Shown piece by piece: positions 16,846-25,243 of a stretch of DNA of 48,035 nucleotides. Numbering within the stretch: position 1 is the first letter of the stretch; the number at the start of each line of letters is the position of its first letter. Source of the DNA: Bacillota bacterium. Lineage in GTDB: Bacteria > Bacillota > Sulfobacillia > Sulfobacillales > Sulfobacillaceae. The notes beneath the pieces were generated by a model that was not told where the DNA came from, made no database searches, and saw only the letters and a list, made by a program, of their open reading frames with translations. The stretch covers positions 1-48,035 of the forward strand of contig JAJYPK010000006.1 of the NCBI GenBank assembly GCA_021795465.1, written 5' to 3'. A program made the translations under genes and the position numbers.

Positions 16846-17424
16846 TCAGGATCCAATGTGCATCAAAGAGGCGAGCGCCAACCCTACAACAAAGGCAGTG
16901 ACCTCTCCCGCAAGAATTGCCATTTGAAATCCCGAAAGCACCACGTTAATCCCGAGCAAAATCAATGCCCACTGCGTGGCGCCGCGTTGGTTAAAGTGCG
17001 ACATGCTATAGACGTACGCTCCCGCCAATCCAAAGACGGCCAAAGCTGATCCCGCCCCACCGAAATGGGCAATGACCATATTCGCCACAATGCCCGATCC
17101 AAAAAAGATGACCACATATTGCCATGGCCGCGAGACGGCCTCAATGCTCATGCCAATAATCCACACAAAAATCCCGACAAATAATAAGCTTATGAGACTT
17201 CCTGGCATGATTGTTGAGAGGATGGTGAAAATTGCGGGGCTAAGCGCCGATCCAGCAAGCGGCGCCAAGATTCCCGGGATTAGGTTTTGCACCAACCAAC
17301 CTAATACCAAAAGAATAATGAGGGCTTTCGTCACCGTGCTCCCGCCGGTAGGTCGAGCACGCCGATCCCGTTTCAACATCTCATTGCGTCGCTGACGCCA
17401 AAATTTTTGCGTTTCCCGGTCCAT
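16846..17424 (-). CDS. Rhomboid-fold membrane protein lacking the catalytic residues
   Basis: A 192-residue protein with six predicted membrane segments between residues 33 and 190 and a basic cytoplasmic N-terminus. The order of elements follows rhomboid peptidases: a TM2-like region (SLISLLFVGIFVWIIGMSIE), then GIVANMV and AVFGLAGAYVYSM, like the serine helix. The serine position of the GxSG motif is alanine (about residue 127), the HxxxN oxyanion residues of TM2 are absent, and no histidine is present in the last helix. It is thus an inactive rhomboid relative, possibly a binding or quality-control protein. The start at 17424 has AAGGAG. Confidence 0.6.
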   Translation of the reverse strand: MDRETQKFWRQRRNEMLKRDRRARPTGGSTVTKALIILLVLGWLVQNLIPGILAPLAGSALSPAIFTILSTIMPGSLISLLFVGIFVWIIGMSIEAVSRPWQYVVIFFGSGIVANMVIAHFGGAGSALAVFGLAGAYVYSMSHFNQRGATQWALILLGINVVLSGFQMAILAGEVTAFVVGLALASLMHIGS

Positions 17425-17599
17425 CGCTAAACTCCTTGCTTTCCATAGTCCCAATCGCTAGCTAGGATTCCATTCCATCGACTCGGTTCCGCATCCATTG
17501 GGGCATTCTAAAGGTCACCCCCTATTGTATCGCATCATGCCAAGTCCCCTACGGAACAACCCTCACTCCCACGTCTCTTGCTGCATTCCTTGCGTCTCT
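17425..17599. other. Gap between rhomboid-like and esterase genes
   Basis: About 175 bases with no open frame that looks coding. It likely holds the promoter of the rhomboid-like gene; no clear box pair is seen. Confidence 0.4.
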
Positions 17600-18592
17600 T
17601 TAGGAACGGAATCTTGGTTTTCGGGTCCCCATCAAATGCCGGGTAAGGAATTTTACAACGTTGTGCGCGATAACGGGAATGTTTGGGTTGATGGGATGGT
17701 GCACGGAAATTAACTCGTGTCCCGCATGCTTGACCATAATAAGCTTCTCAGGAACCCCTAAGTGATGAAGTTTAGTAGCCAGTGATCGCGATTGTAGTGG
17801 CGGCACAATCTTATCCTTAGCTCCTTGAACGATGAGAAAGGGGGGAGCACCATGATGCACATAATTAATCGCACTATCCCGCGCAGCATTGCGCTTGGAA
17901 TAGACACCCCAGATGGGGTTGGGCCGAAGTCCAAAGCGTTTACGCCAGGTACTGGCAAAGCTCTCCCGAGTGACGGGACCAAAGAGGTCCACCACTGCAC
18001 GCATGACATTGTGGTGACTCGTCGGGGTATGCATCGTCAAACCCACAAACGTAGAAAGTTCCCCTCCCGCGCTATCACCCATCACCGCCATCGCCGCGGG
18101 ATTAATCCCGAGGGCGTTCGCATGCTGCCGCAAGTATTGGATGGCATGCTTCACGTCGAGAAGTGGTATGGGCCAACGATGTTCGGGAGCCAACCGATAA
18201 TTCACACTGACGAAGTCCCATCCCTTTTGGATAGCCGCTTTCTCGATACTGACGATGAGTCTGTCGTGCGGCGTGGAGCCCGGCGGAATCACCGCACTCC
18301 CATAAATCAGTGCTCCCCCATGAATGTACACAAGAACGGGCCTGGGTTTCGCCGATGCCCTTCGAGGATGAAAAACATAGAGGGTTTCGTAACCCTGGGG
18401 CACATGCTCGTAACGGATCTCTTGGCGCATCCCCATGAGATGTGGATTCCATACCAGGTAGTGAGGTTGGCTATACCCCAAAGCAACTCCATTGCCTCCC
18501 GCGACACCCGTGCCGCAGAGGAAGACCAACGCCAGCACCAGTCCCACCGCGCGCACGGCATGACGACGACCGCGGGGTCGTTGATTTCGCAC
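17600..18592 (-). CDS. Exported alpha/beta-hydrolase, HSL-type esterase
   Basis: A 330-residue hydrolase. The N-terminus is basic then hydrophobic (AVGLVLALVFLCGTGVA), a signal peptide or anchor, so the enzyme probably acts outside the membrane. The oxyanion motif is YIHGGALIYGS (near residue 92), the nucleophile elbow is GDSAGG (near 172), the acid lies in GAKDKIVPP and the histidine in KHAGHELIS. This layout is that of the hormone-sensitive-lipase family of carboxylesterases. The start is GTG at 18592 with GAGGAGGA six bases upstream. Confidence 0.85.
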   Translation of the reverse strand: MRNQRPRGRRHAVRAVGLVLALVFLCGTGVAGGNGVALGYSQPHYLVWNPHLMGMRQEIRYEHVPQGYETLYVFHPRRASAKPRPVLVYIHGGALIYGSAVIPPGSTPHDRLIVSIEKAAIQKGWDFVSVNYRLAPEHRWPIPLLDVKHAIQYLRQHANALGINPAAMAVMGDSAGGELSTFVGLTMHTPTSHHNVMRAVVDLFGPVTRESFASTWRKRFGLRPNPIWGVYSKRNAARDSAINYVHHGAPPFLIVQGAKDKIVPPLQSRSLATKLHHLGVPEKLIMVKHAGHELISVHHPINPNIPVIAHNVVKFLTRHLMGTRKPRFRS

Positions 18593-19025
18593 CGGATTTC
18601 CTCCTCACGTGGCTATATGGAATATCATAGACTATCTATTGGTGTCTTTTAAAGGTTCCAGGATCATCGGGCGCACCTTTAAATTGTGGTAACTCCATTC
18701 TGACAGGGGTACTCATGTGGTGAAAAACTCCTTATCACGAGATGACGTCTAGATAGCCAGCTTGTCTACGCGATTCCGCCCGTTCCACGGGCGGATTTAA
18801 GGCGTCCACCCCAATTGACCGCTCTCTCGGTCAGGCAACGCGCCCCGATGCTAAGATTCCGAATGTCGATAGTAAGCAGCGTAGGTTGAAATCCTGCCAA
18901 CCTGACCTTCTGCATTCTGGGTCTGAGTGAGACGAACGGATCGACATCAGACCACATTTACTTACTTGTCCGGTCAAATTGGCCAGGCTCAACAAAGAAC
19001 GTGTACTTTCAGAAACTTGAAATCA
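18593..19025. other. Gap with a short hairpin and a possible decayed ORF
   Basis: About 430 bases without a supported gene. A perfect 8-bp hairpin (CCGCCCGT-TCC-ACGGGCGG) sits at 18776-18794. A minus-strand open frame (18766-18957) ends within the hairpin region and reads like the tail of some protein (RNLSIGARCLTERAV), but I could not assign it. It may be an insertion-sequence end. Confidence 0.35.
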
Positions 19026-19628
19026 CTAACCATTGAGCAATTGGCGCCAGGCCAGGATGAACGCCCCTACGTCGGCGTGCGCGGTAATCCCCATAGTTAT
19101 TCCCCGAACCCCGACCGCAGGGTAGATAAAGCGCCCCATCGGATCAAGACCTTCGGCCGCTAAGGCGGGGTCGGAGCACCCACGGACGACAGGCTTGTCT
19201 AAAATTGTGTTGAGGAGTTGGAGCACCCGCTGCTCCCGCTCCTCCGGGGTAAGTGCAGGGAGATATAAAAAGACATGCTGACTTTGGCTTACTGGGTTCG
19301 CGCGACCGGACTTGGAGGGCCATACCAGTATTGGAATCTGCCACGAGTGCGCTTGGGTTCTCAGGTCGTTGACGTGGGACGTTATGCGTCGTCCAATGAC
19401 GACGGATGCATGGGGGTTGTCCCAGTCAATTGCAATCCAAGGCTCGACTGGCATCGCGTATCGCTGGTTGGTACCATACCATGCCGAGTCCGGCAAGGGA
19501 GACCAAAGATCGTCACGCCAGGCAAATTTACCGTTATCGGGGGTTCCAACAATAAGACTGGTGGGTTCGGGCCAAATGCTTTGTATGGTTTGACGACCGA
19601 AACGTTGGACCAGTGTATTCCATTCCAT
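19026..19628 (-). CDS. Hypothetical protein
   Basis: A 200-residue soluble protein with balanced composition and no signal peptide. Segments include PVEPWIAIDWDNPHASVVIGRR, HVFLYLPALTPEEREQR and GFILAW-like hydrophobic ends; I recognise no catalytic motif. The ATG at 19628 is the first codon of the frame and has only a weak GGGGG-type binding site. It is isolated between decayed stretches, which may mean it travelled with a mobile element. It could instead be a remnant of a longer gene. Confidence 0.5.
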   Translation of the reverse strand: MEWNTLVQRFGRQTIQSIWPEPTSLIVGTPDNGKFAWRDDLWSPLPDSAWYGTNQRYAMPVEPWIAIDWDNPHASVVIGRRITSHVNDLRTQAHSWQIPILVWPSKSGRANPVSQSQHVFLYLPALTPEEREQRVLQLLNTILDKPVVRGCSDPALAAEGLDPMGRFIYPAVGVRGITMGITAHADVGAFILAWRQLLNG

Positions 19629-20146
19629 CGAGAGTTATACCCCCATGAACGTTCCAAGATTTCGCCTTACGAACTGGTGGCGGCCGTACCGAGCCAGGAT
19701 ACACCTAGGCTAAACCATCCGAATCGTCTTCTGTTCGAAAAAGTAAGTACCAAAAACGCCTGAAGAGAATCATGATAGTTGGTCCGTAGTCTATCACAAC
19801 GCACGCTATTTGGATTTGGGTAACGCAAGAACCCATGCCATTTAAAGCCCTGTTCTCGGCGTTCGGATGTTGCCAAACATTGCGCACAAACAAACAACCC
19901 ATTGGAGTGCCTGATACATCCTTTATTCATGATGCCCTTACACCAGAGCGTGTGGCCGCAGTTCGTCGTCGTCATGACCATGAATTCAGAGACTGCTATC
20001 GCCATGGCGTAAACGGTTACTTGCCGAAAAACCTTCGAAAAATTGCAGAATCGATGCAGATCATTGATGTGGTGGTGAACGGTAAAAACCCGATCTACCC
20101 CATAATCGCCAACGTGGTATTGTCGGACTTCAAGCCCTTGGCCACC
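19629..20146. other. Gap without a supported gene
   Basis: About 520 bases. Both strands have open frames of 60-110 codons, but none has a ribosome binding site or a recognisable motif, and two of them overlap each other on opposite strands. Treated as non-coding or decayed. Confidence 0.4.
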
Positions 20147-20845
20147 TCACTCGCTGGAAAACCTTGACGAAACTCCATAATCGATAGCGTCAAAATTTAA
20201 AACCCCCGAAACCAGCGCGTACATCAGCGCTTGGACGCGATCCCTTACGTCAAACTTGCCGTAGAGATTGGACAAATGATTTTTCACGGTCGACTCGGTA
20301 ATCTTCAACGCATCAGCAATTTCTTTGTTGCTAAGCCCGCGCGCCAGACAGCGCAACACCTCTTGCTCTCGCTCGGTGACGGGCACGGCGGGTAGCCGTG
20401 CGCTAGACCCCGCGGTTACCGCATTGACTAAGCTGGGTGGCCAGACCATATGTCCCGAATGCACCAGGCGAATAATCTGAACCAGATTGTCAGTTTGCAC
20501 ATCCTTGAGAACATAGCCGTGGGCGCCGGCTTCTAAACAGTCGGCAATCAGGGTACGGTCAGAAAAGGTCGTCAAGGCGATTATCTGCGTGTTGGGATAC
20601 TGCTGAGCAATAGCCCGTGTGGCCGCAAGACCGTCGAGTTCCGGCATGCGCAGGTCCATCAAGAAGACATCGACATCGTCTTTAGCCAAGCGCAGTGCGT
20701 CACTACCGTTGTATCCCACGCCTACCACCACAATTCCCGGGTAACGTCTCAAAACCAGTTGGAGGCCGTCAGCAATCAACTGCTGATCGTCGCAGATAGC
20801 GATGCGGATATTTCTGTCCGTATTGATGGCGTACCCTCCTTCCAC
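20147..20845 (-). CDS. NarL/LuxR-family response regulator
   Basis: A two-component response regulator. The receiver domain has the acidic pair ICDDQQ, the phospho-acceptor aspartate in FLMDLRMPELDG, the switch threonine in ALTTFSD and the lysine in YVLKDV. The C-terminal LuxR helix-turn-helix is TEREQEVLRCLARGLSNKEI followed by TESTVKNHLSNLY. It overlaps the end of the histidine kinase gene, its evident partner. The start is uncertain: no ATG lies at the expected place. GTG at 20845 is used here, but AAGGAGGG sits six bases before an ATC at 20827 that would match the usual N-terminus of the family. Confidence 0.8.
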   Translation of the reverse strand: MEGGYAINTDRNIRIAICDDQQLIADGLQLVLRRYPGIVVVGVGYNGSDALRLAKDDVDVFLMDLRMPELDGLAATRAIAQQYPNTQIIALTTFSDRTLIADCLEAGAHGYVLKDVQTDNLVQIIRLVHSGHMVWPPSLVNAVTAGSSARLPAVPVTEREQEVLRCLARGLSNKEIADALKITESTVKNHLSNLYGKFDVRDRVQALMYALVSGVLNFDAIDYGVSSRFSSE

Positions 20846-21543
20846 ATTAATATTACCGTAAATCCTCCACCCGGGTATGAGGTAAACTGGGCGGTCCCGC
20901 CCAATTCCTGCATACGTCGACGCATTCCGGATAAGCCGTAATGGGGAGTCCATTGGTCGGCGCCACAACCGTTGTCGCGGACGACTACAGTCCGTTCAGA
21001 ATCCTTGCACGTCAACTCAATCTCCAGAATCGAGGCATGGCCGTGGCGCAAGGCATTGGTGGCCGATTCCCGAATGCAGGCGAGGATCACTGGGGTCGCG
21101 GATGAACGGAAATCGGTCTCGCTGTGAATGTTCACCGTGATGCATGCCATCTTCTTTAGTTGGTTCGACAAAGCCTGCAAGGAAGCCGTCAGCGAACAGT
21201 TGTCCGTGCTTTCCCGGGTCGGCCGCTGGAGAGCATCCACCACCCCCCGAACATCTCTTAAAGCTGTCTGGGCCGTTTGTTGGAGAGTCTCCAACATTTT
21301 TTGCAGTTCTTTGTGGGCCTCCGTTGATGGTTCCTGGGCCAGGACTTGGCAGGCTTCCGCGCCTCGCAAGAGACCTGTTAAGGCGTATCCCAGAGAGTCG
21401 TGGAGCGTCTGGGACATATCGGAGTAATGCTGCGCCCATTGCAAGTCAAACAGTTGTCGCTCATACTGTCGCATTTCCTCATGTGTTTTTTCCAGCGCTT
21501 GTTGTTGATGACGGGTGTGAAACCAGAGCAGGAACTGTCCTGA
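20776..21543 (-). CDS. NarL-type sensor histidine kinase, N-terminally truncated
   Basis: The cytoplasmic part of a HisKA_3 kinase. The phospho-accepting histidine is in SQTLHDSLGYALTGLL, the N box is CIRESATNALRHGHAS, and the G boxes are VVRDNGCGAD and YGLSGMRRRMQELGG. The frame is open back to 21543, where a stop interrupts it; an ATG at 21474 could serve as start, with GAGGAA close upstream. The membrane-spanning sensor part expected in this family is missing: beyond 21543 the sequence becomes part of an opposite-strand permease. If expressed it would be a soluble kinase; it may be a pseudogene. Confidence 0.7.
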   Translation of the reverse strand, partial: SGQFLLWFHTRHQQQALEKTHEEMRQYERQLFDLQWAQHYSDMSQTLHDSLGYALTGLLRGAEACQVLAQEPSTEAHKELQKMLETLQQTAQTALRDVRGVVDALQRPTRESTDNCSLTASLQALSNQLKKMACITVNIHSETDFRSSATPVILACIRESATNALRHGHASILEIELTCKDSERTVVVRDNGCGADQWTPHYGLSGMRRRMQELGGTAQFTSYPGGGFTVILMWKEGTPSIRTEISASLSATISS

Positions 21544-21944
21544 TCATTACCTTTATCGCTTTTCATGTGCCGGTGCGCGATGAAAAAGCAGGTGTGTTTA
21601 TCCCGATTGCACTGGCGTCTGACGCGATGGGTCTGGCCATTGGGCTGTTCTTGGTGGGCATTGTGCGCTCGTTCAAAACATTGACGGCTCTGGCGCGTTT
21701 CATGCTGTTGGCACTGCTACTTGTTCAAGGGATCTTTGTCAAGTTGGCGGTGTGGCCACATCCGCTACGCATTGTGGCACGCTGGAGTCCCGCCGATGTC
21801 TCGTTGCGATTGTTGTACGCCACGCTGTCCCGCAACCGGTGGACAGCCACCCAATGGCATCTTCTCATGGCCGAGGCCATCTATATAGCGGTGCTAGGTG
21901 GACTCGGCGGGGTATTGTTTCGGAACGTCAGTCCGTCCCGTTGA
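21537..21944 (+). pseudogene. ABC-2 type permease, C-terminal fragment
   Basis: The last 135 codons of a membrane protein whose hydrophobic helices (GLAIGLFLVGIV, ARFMLLALLLVQGIFV, EAIYIAVLGGLGGVLF) and order resemble ABC-2 type permeases. The frame before 21537 is antisense to the histidine kinase, so the 5' part has been lost and no ribosome binding site is present. Two-component and ABC-2 genes are often neighbours, so the junction may be a deletion or inversion within such a locus. The permease call is by hydropathy pattern only. Confidence 0.45.
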
Positions 21945-22114
21945 GACGCGTCGCTCTAATCGTCGGTGGTATCGAGGTGTCGCACAGGCGACAACACCCT
22001 CCGCTCCGGCGCCGGGGCACAGTGCATCTCCTAAACATTCCGAATCGATGGGGCGCCTTCGTCCCAATCCCACATGATTGCTCTGCTCTCCGCCTGCTGT
22101 AGCTTGCCATGAAT

Positions 22115-22304
22115 TCACGGGCAGTGGATTCCCATGTGCACCATTAACCGCTCCGCAATCAAGCCAAAATTGCCGCTTTTGCCTAGTTGTGTCAGGTAGC
22201 CCCCCTTAAAAGCGATGGTTGCGGGCGACACCATGCCGTACAAGGCATCTCCATGGAGCCACAGTGCCCGCCACCTCAGGGCCGATTGAGCATCTGTTAT
22301 CCCG
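22115..22304 (-). pseudogene. Unidentified ORF remnant behind mmsA
   Basis: A minus-strand frame continuing past the end of mmsA reads GDALYGMVSPATIAFKGGYL and GNFGLIAERLMVHMGIHCP before a stop at 22115. It has protein-like composition but no start codon with a ribosome binding site. It may be the 3' end of a gene whose 5' part was replaced. I do not recognise the family. Confidence 0.3.
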
Positions 22305-23756
22305 TTATTCGGACCACCAGCGGGTAGTCATCACACGGCGCTCCGTATAAAACATGAAGGCATCTGTGCCCGTAGCATGTAAATCGCCGTAAAACGAATG
22401 CTTCCAACCAGAAAACGGAAACCAGGCAACAGGTGCTGGAACACCAATATTGACGCCGACCATGCCGGCTTGAATGTGGTCGCGAAAATATCGTGCAGCA
22501 GCGCCTGAATTCGTGTAAATGGTCGCGGTATTGCCGAAATCCGATTGGTTAGCCACGGCTACCGCGGTAGCCAAATCAGGGTGCCTCATAATGCTTAAGA
22601 CCGGACCAAAAATCTCTTCCCTGGCTATAGCCATCTCCGGTGAGACATGGTCAAACAGGGTCGGCCCCAAAAAGAATCCCAAACTAGGATAGCTCCCCTT
22701 TCGGCCATCAACCACCAACGTGGCACCCTCTTCGATTCCGCGGTCGATATAGCTGGCCACCCGTTGACGATGGACAGGTCGGATTAAGGGACCCATCTCT
22801 GTTTCAGGCATCGTACCCGATCCCACTCGCAAAAGCTCGGCCTTGGAGCGCATTGCCTCCACGAGTCGGTCCGCAATATCTCCCACCGCGACCACGACAG
22901 AACCCGCCAAACAGCGTTCCCCCGCCGACCCGTATGCCGACGCCACCAAGGCCTCCACAGTCCGTGCAAGGTCAGCATCCGGCATGACCACGTGGAAGTT
23001 TTTTGCACCGCCTAAAGCCTGCACCCGCTTGCCAGTAGCCGCGGCCGTGCGATACACATGCTCGGCCACTGGTTGAGATCCCACAAAGGAAATGGCACGT
23101 ATTCCCCGATGCTGGAGCAAAGCATCCACCACCACGCGCCCTCCATGGACCAAATTAATCACCCCAGGGGGAAGACCCGCCGCATAGAGTAGTTCTAACA
23201 GCCGCAATGAGGTTAGCGGTGTTCGCTCGGAAGGTTTTAAGACAAATGTGTTTCCCGACACGATGGCTGGGGGAATCATCCACAATGGAATCATAGCGGG
23301 AAAATTGAACGGCGTAATGCCCGCCACCACACCGAGCGGCACACGGAGCATCATCGCGTCAACGCCATGGGCTACTTCTTGCAGCACCTCACCTTTGAGA
23401 AGACTCGGCGCACCCGCGGCGAGTTCAACCACCTCAATGCCGCGACCCACTTCTCCTAACGCGTCCGACAAGATCTTCCCATGCTCTCGGGTCACTAAAG
23501 CGGCAAGTTCCTCGCGATGGGTCCACAGCAGCTCCCGATATCGAAACATCACCCGCGCCCGCTCCAAAATCGGAGTTTGGGCCCACGATGCAAATGCTGC
23601 GTGGGCGGCGGTTACCGCACGATCCACTGCCCCTTCGTCATCAATCGGCACTTCACCTATCACCTCAGCGGTTGCTGGGTTGTATACGACATCCCACTCG
23701 GTCGCTTGAGCGGGGGTTGGTTGCCCCCCAATACTATGCTGCAGTCGTTCTGCCAC
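22305..23756 (-). CDS. mmsA: CoA-acylating (methyl)malonate-semialdehyde dehydrogenase
   Basis: A 483-residue aldehyde dehydrogenase that oxidises malonate or methylmalonate semialdehyde to acetyl-CoA or propionyl-CoA with CO2 release and NAD+ reduction. The catalytic cysteine is in GSAGERCLAGS. The usual general-base glutamate of the family (MELGG) is replaced, giving QALGGAKNFHVV, a hallmark of the CoA-dependent MmsA branch. ITPFNFPAMIPLWMIPPAI is also typical. The start is GTG at 23756 behind repeated GAGGAGGAGG. It lies 32 bases after the aminotransferase gene, so the two form an operon and catalyse the last two steps of pyrimidine catabolism. Confidence 0.9.
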   Translation of the reverse strand: MAERLQHSIGGQPTPAQATEWDVVYNPATAEVIGEVPIDDEGAVDRAVTAAHAAFASWAQTPILERARVMFRYRELLWTHREELAALVTREHGKILSDALGEVGRGIEVVELAAGAPSLLKGEVLQEVAHGVDAMMLRVPLGVVAGITPFNFPAMIPLWMIPPAIVSGNTFVLKPSERTPLTSLRLLELLYAAGLPPGVINLVHGGRVVVDALLQHRGIRAISFVGSQPVAEHVYRTAAATGKRVQALGGAKNFHVVMPDADLARTVEALVASAYGSAGERCLAGSVVVAVGDIADRLVEAMRSKAELLRVGSGTMPETEMGPLIRPVHRQRVASYIDRGIEEGATLVVDGRKGSYPSLGFFLGPTLFDHVSPEMAIAREEIFGPVLSIMRHPDLATAVAVANQSDFGNTATIYTNSGAAARYFRDHIQAGMVGVNIGVPAPVAWFPFSGWKHSFYGDLHATGTDAFMFYTERRVMTTRWWSE

Positions 23757-23788
23757 GTGTTTCGTCCTCCTCCTCTTCCTCCCCCACC

Positions 23789-25114
23789 CTATTGATATTG
23801 AATCCGGGTAGAGGGCACATCATGAATCTCCTGGTGGGCGGCATATAGCGATGATAAGGCGTCGTCCATCATCGCCAACGCTTCGTCGACCTCGCTGATG
23901 GTCACCGTCATCGGGGGTGCAATGCGAATAACATTGCCGTACAGGCCCCCTTTCCCCAGCAACAAGCCCCGGGCTTTAGTTCGCTCTAAAAATTCTCCCG
24001 CTAAATCGGCGGCGGGCACCTTATCGTGGCGTACCATCTCGACGCCTTGCATGAGTCCTTTACCCCGCACGTCTCCAAAAATAGGATAGCGGTCCGCTAA
24101 CATGTCTAGTCCTTGTCTCAAATGGTCTCCCGTGACACGGGCATTTTCGGTCAGATTTTCATTCTCCATCACATCGAGGGTGGCCAACGCCGCCCGCATT
24201 GACACGGGATTGCCACCGAACGTGGAGATGGTTGGTCCAACATAATGTTGAGCCACGGCTTTCGTGGCAATCGTAGCTCCAATAGGAAATCCGTTGGCCA
24301 TACCCTTAGCAAAAGTCATGATGTCCGGATTGACGCCGTAGTGGTTAATCCCGAAGGGTTTCCCCGTGCGCCCAAATCCGGTTTGCACCTCATCGTCGAT
24401 AAAAAGTGCCCCATACTTCTTGGCAATACCCACCGTTTCTTGAAAAAACGCTGCAGGTGGTGTAATAAACCCACCCACTCCTTGAATCGGTTCGGCAATG
24501 AATGCCGCTATATGCCCCGACGTCGTGGTACGAATGAATTCATCCATATCCTGTGCGCATTCCAAGCCACAATGGTCTGGCGTCTTGCCAAAAGGGCAAC
24601 GGTAGCAATACGCGTTATAGGCATGACGGATTGGCAGTGACATGCCTGCCCCTCCCAATTTCCACGCCGATTGTCCAGTAAGACCCATAGCCCATTGCGA
24701 GCGTCCGGAATAGCTGTGACGAAGTGCAATGACTTCACCGTGACCAGTAGCCAATTGCGCCATCGATATCGCTGTTTCATTGGCTTCGGTGCCGCTGGTG
24801 GTAAAGAAGCTTTGATGCAATTCCCCTGGCGTAATTTTTGCCAGCCGTTCGGCTACATCCACCATAGGTTCGGTCAGGTATAACGTCGAGGTGTGCACTA
24901 GACGCTTCACTTGGTCTGTTACCGCGGCCGTCACAGTTGGGTGGGCATGCCCAATGGAGACCGTTAAAATTCCCCCAAAAAAATCGAGGTAACTTGATCC
25001 TCCCAGGTCCACCACACGCCGTCCCTCGCCATGGCTCAAGATCAGGGGGTCCTGGTAGTAGGTAGAGATGCCGGGGACCAGGTACTCCTTTTGCTTATCA
25101 CCAACTTCGCTCAT
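23789..25114 (-). CDS. Class III aminotransferase, probable beta-alanine/3-aminoisobutyrate:pyruvate
   Basis: A 441-residue PLP enzyme, fold type I. FFTTSGTEANETAI lies in the cofactor phosphate site, IDDEVQTGFGRTG carries the aspartate that contacts the PLP nitrogen, and TFAKGMANGFPIG carries the Schiff-base lysine. The overall pattern resembles AGXT2-like alanine-glyoxylate/beta-alanine aminotransferases. An unusual Cys-rich segment (YCYRCPFGKTPDHCGLEC) sits in the middle, also seen in that subgroup. Context with mmsA and the pyrimidine genes points to beta-alanine and 3-aminoisobutyrate as amino donors. The start at 25114 has GAGAGGGA; an in-frame ATG at 25159 is less likely. Confidence 0.85.
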   Translation of the reverse strand: MSEVGDKQKEYLVPGISTYYQDPLILSHGEGRRVVDLGGSSYLDFFGGILTVSIGHAHPTVTAAVTDQVKRLVHTSTLYLTEPMVDVAERLAKITPGELHQSFFTTSGTEANETAISMAQLATGHGEVIALRHSYSGRSQWAMGLTGQSAWKLGGAGMSLPIRHAYNAYCYRCPFGKTPDHCGLECAQDMDEFIRTTTSGHIAAFIAEPIQGVGGFITPPAAFFQETVGIAKKYGALFIDDEVQTGFGRTGKPFGINHYGVNPDIMTFAKGMANGFPIGATIATKAVAQHYVGPTISTFGGNPVSMRAALATLDVMENENLTENARVTGDHLRQGLDMLADRYPIFGDVRGKGLMQGVEMVRHDKVPAADLAGEFLERTKARGLLLGKGGLYGNVIRIAPPMTVTISEVDEALAMMDDALSSLYAAHQEIHDVPSTRIQYQ

Positions 25115-25174
25115 CGGTTGTTCCCTCTCTTCTCGAAATTTTTGTCCCTGGAACTTCATCGTAGCAATACGGGG

Positions 25175-25203
25175 CTTATAATTTTATCAGTCATTTTGTA
25201 CAA
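25175..25203 (-). promoter_or_regulatory. Promoter of the aminotransferase-mmsA operon
   Basis: Minus strand TTGTAC (25198-25203), a 17-base spacer, and TATAAG (25175-25180). The -35 overlaps a TTGTACAA palindrome (25196-25203) in the divergent region shared with the PucR regulator gene, a plausible operator. Confidence 0.5.
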
Positions 25204-25243
25204 TTTGGTTAGATTGATAGGACACATTGTCTAGGAGAATCCA

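Noticed and set aside
18776-18794. 8-bp GC-rich hairpin as an intrinsic terminator
   Set aside because: No U-tract on either strand; kept only as a described hairpin in the gap.
18830-18900. Sequence GGTTGAAATCCTGCC reminiscent of a tRNA T-arm
   Set aside because: No acceptor stem, anticodon arm or D-arm can be paired around it.
19667-20167. Overlapping open frames of about 110 codons on both strands
   Set aside because: Neither has a start with a Shine-Dalgarno or a recognised domain.
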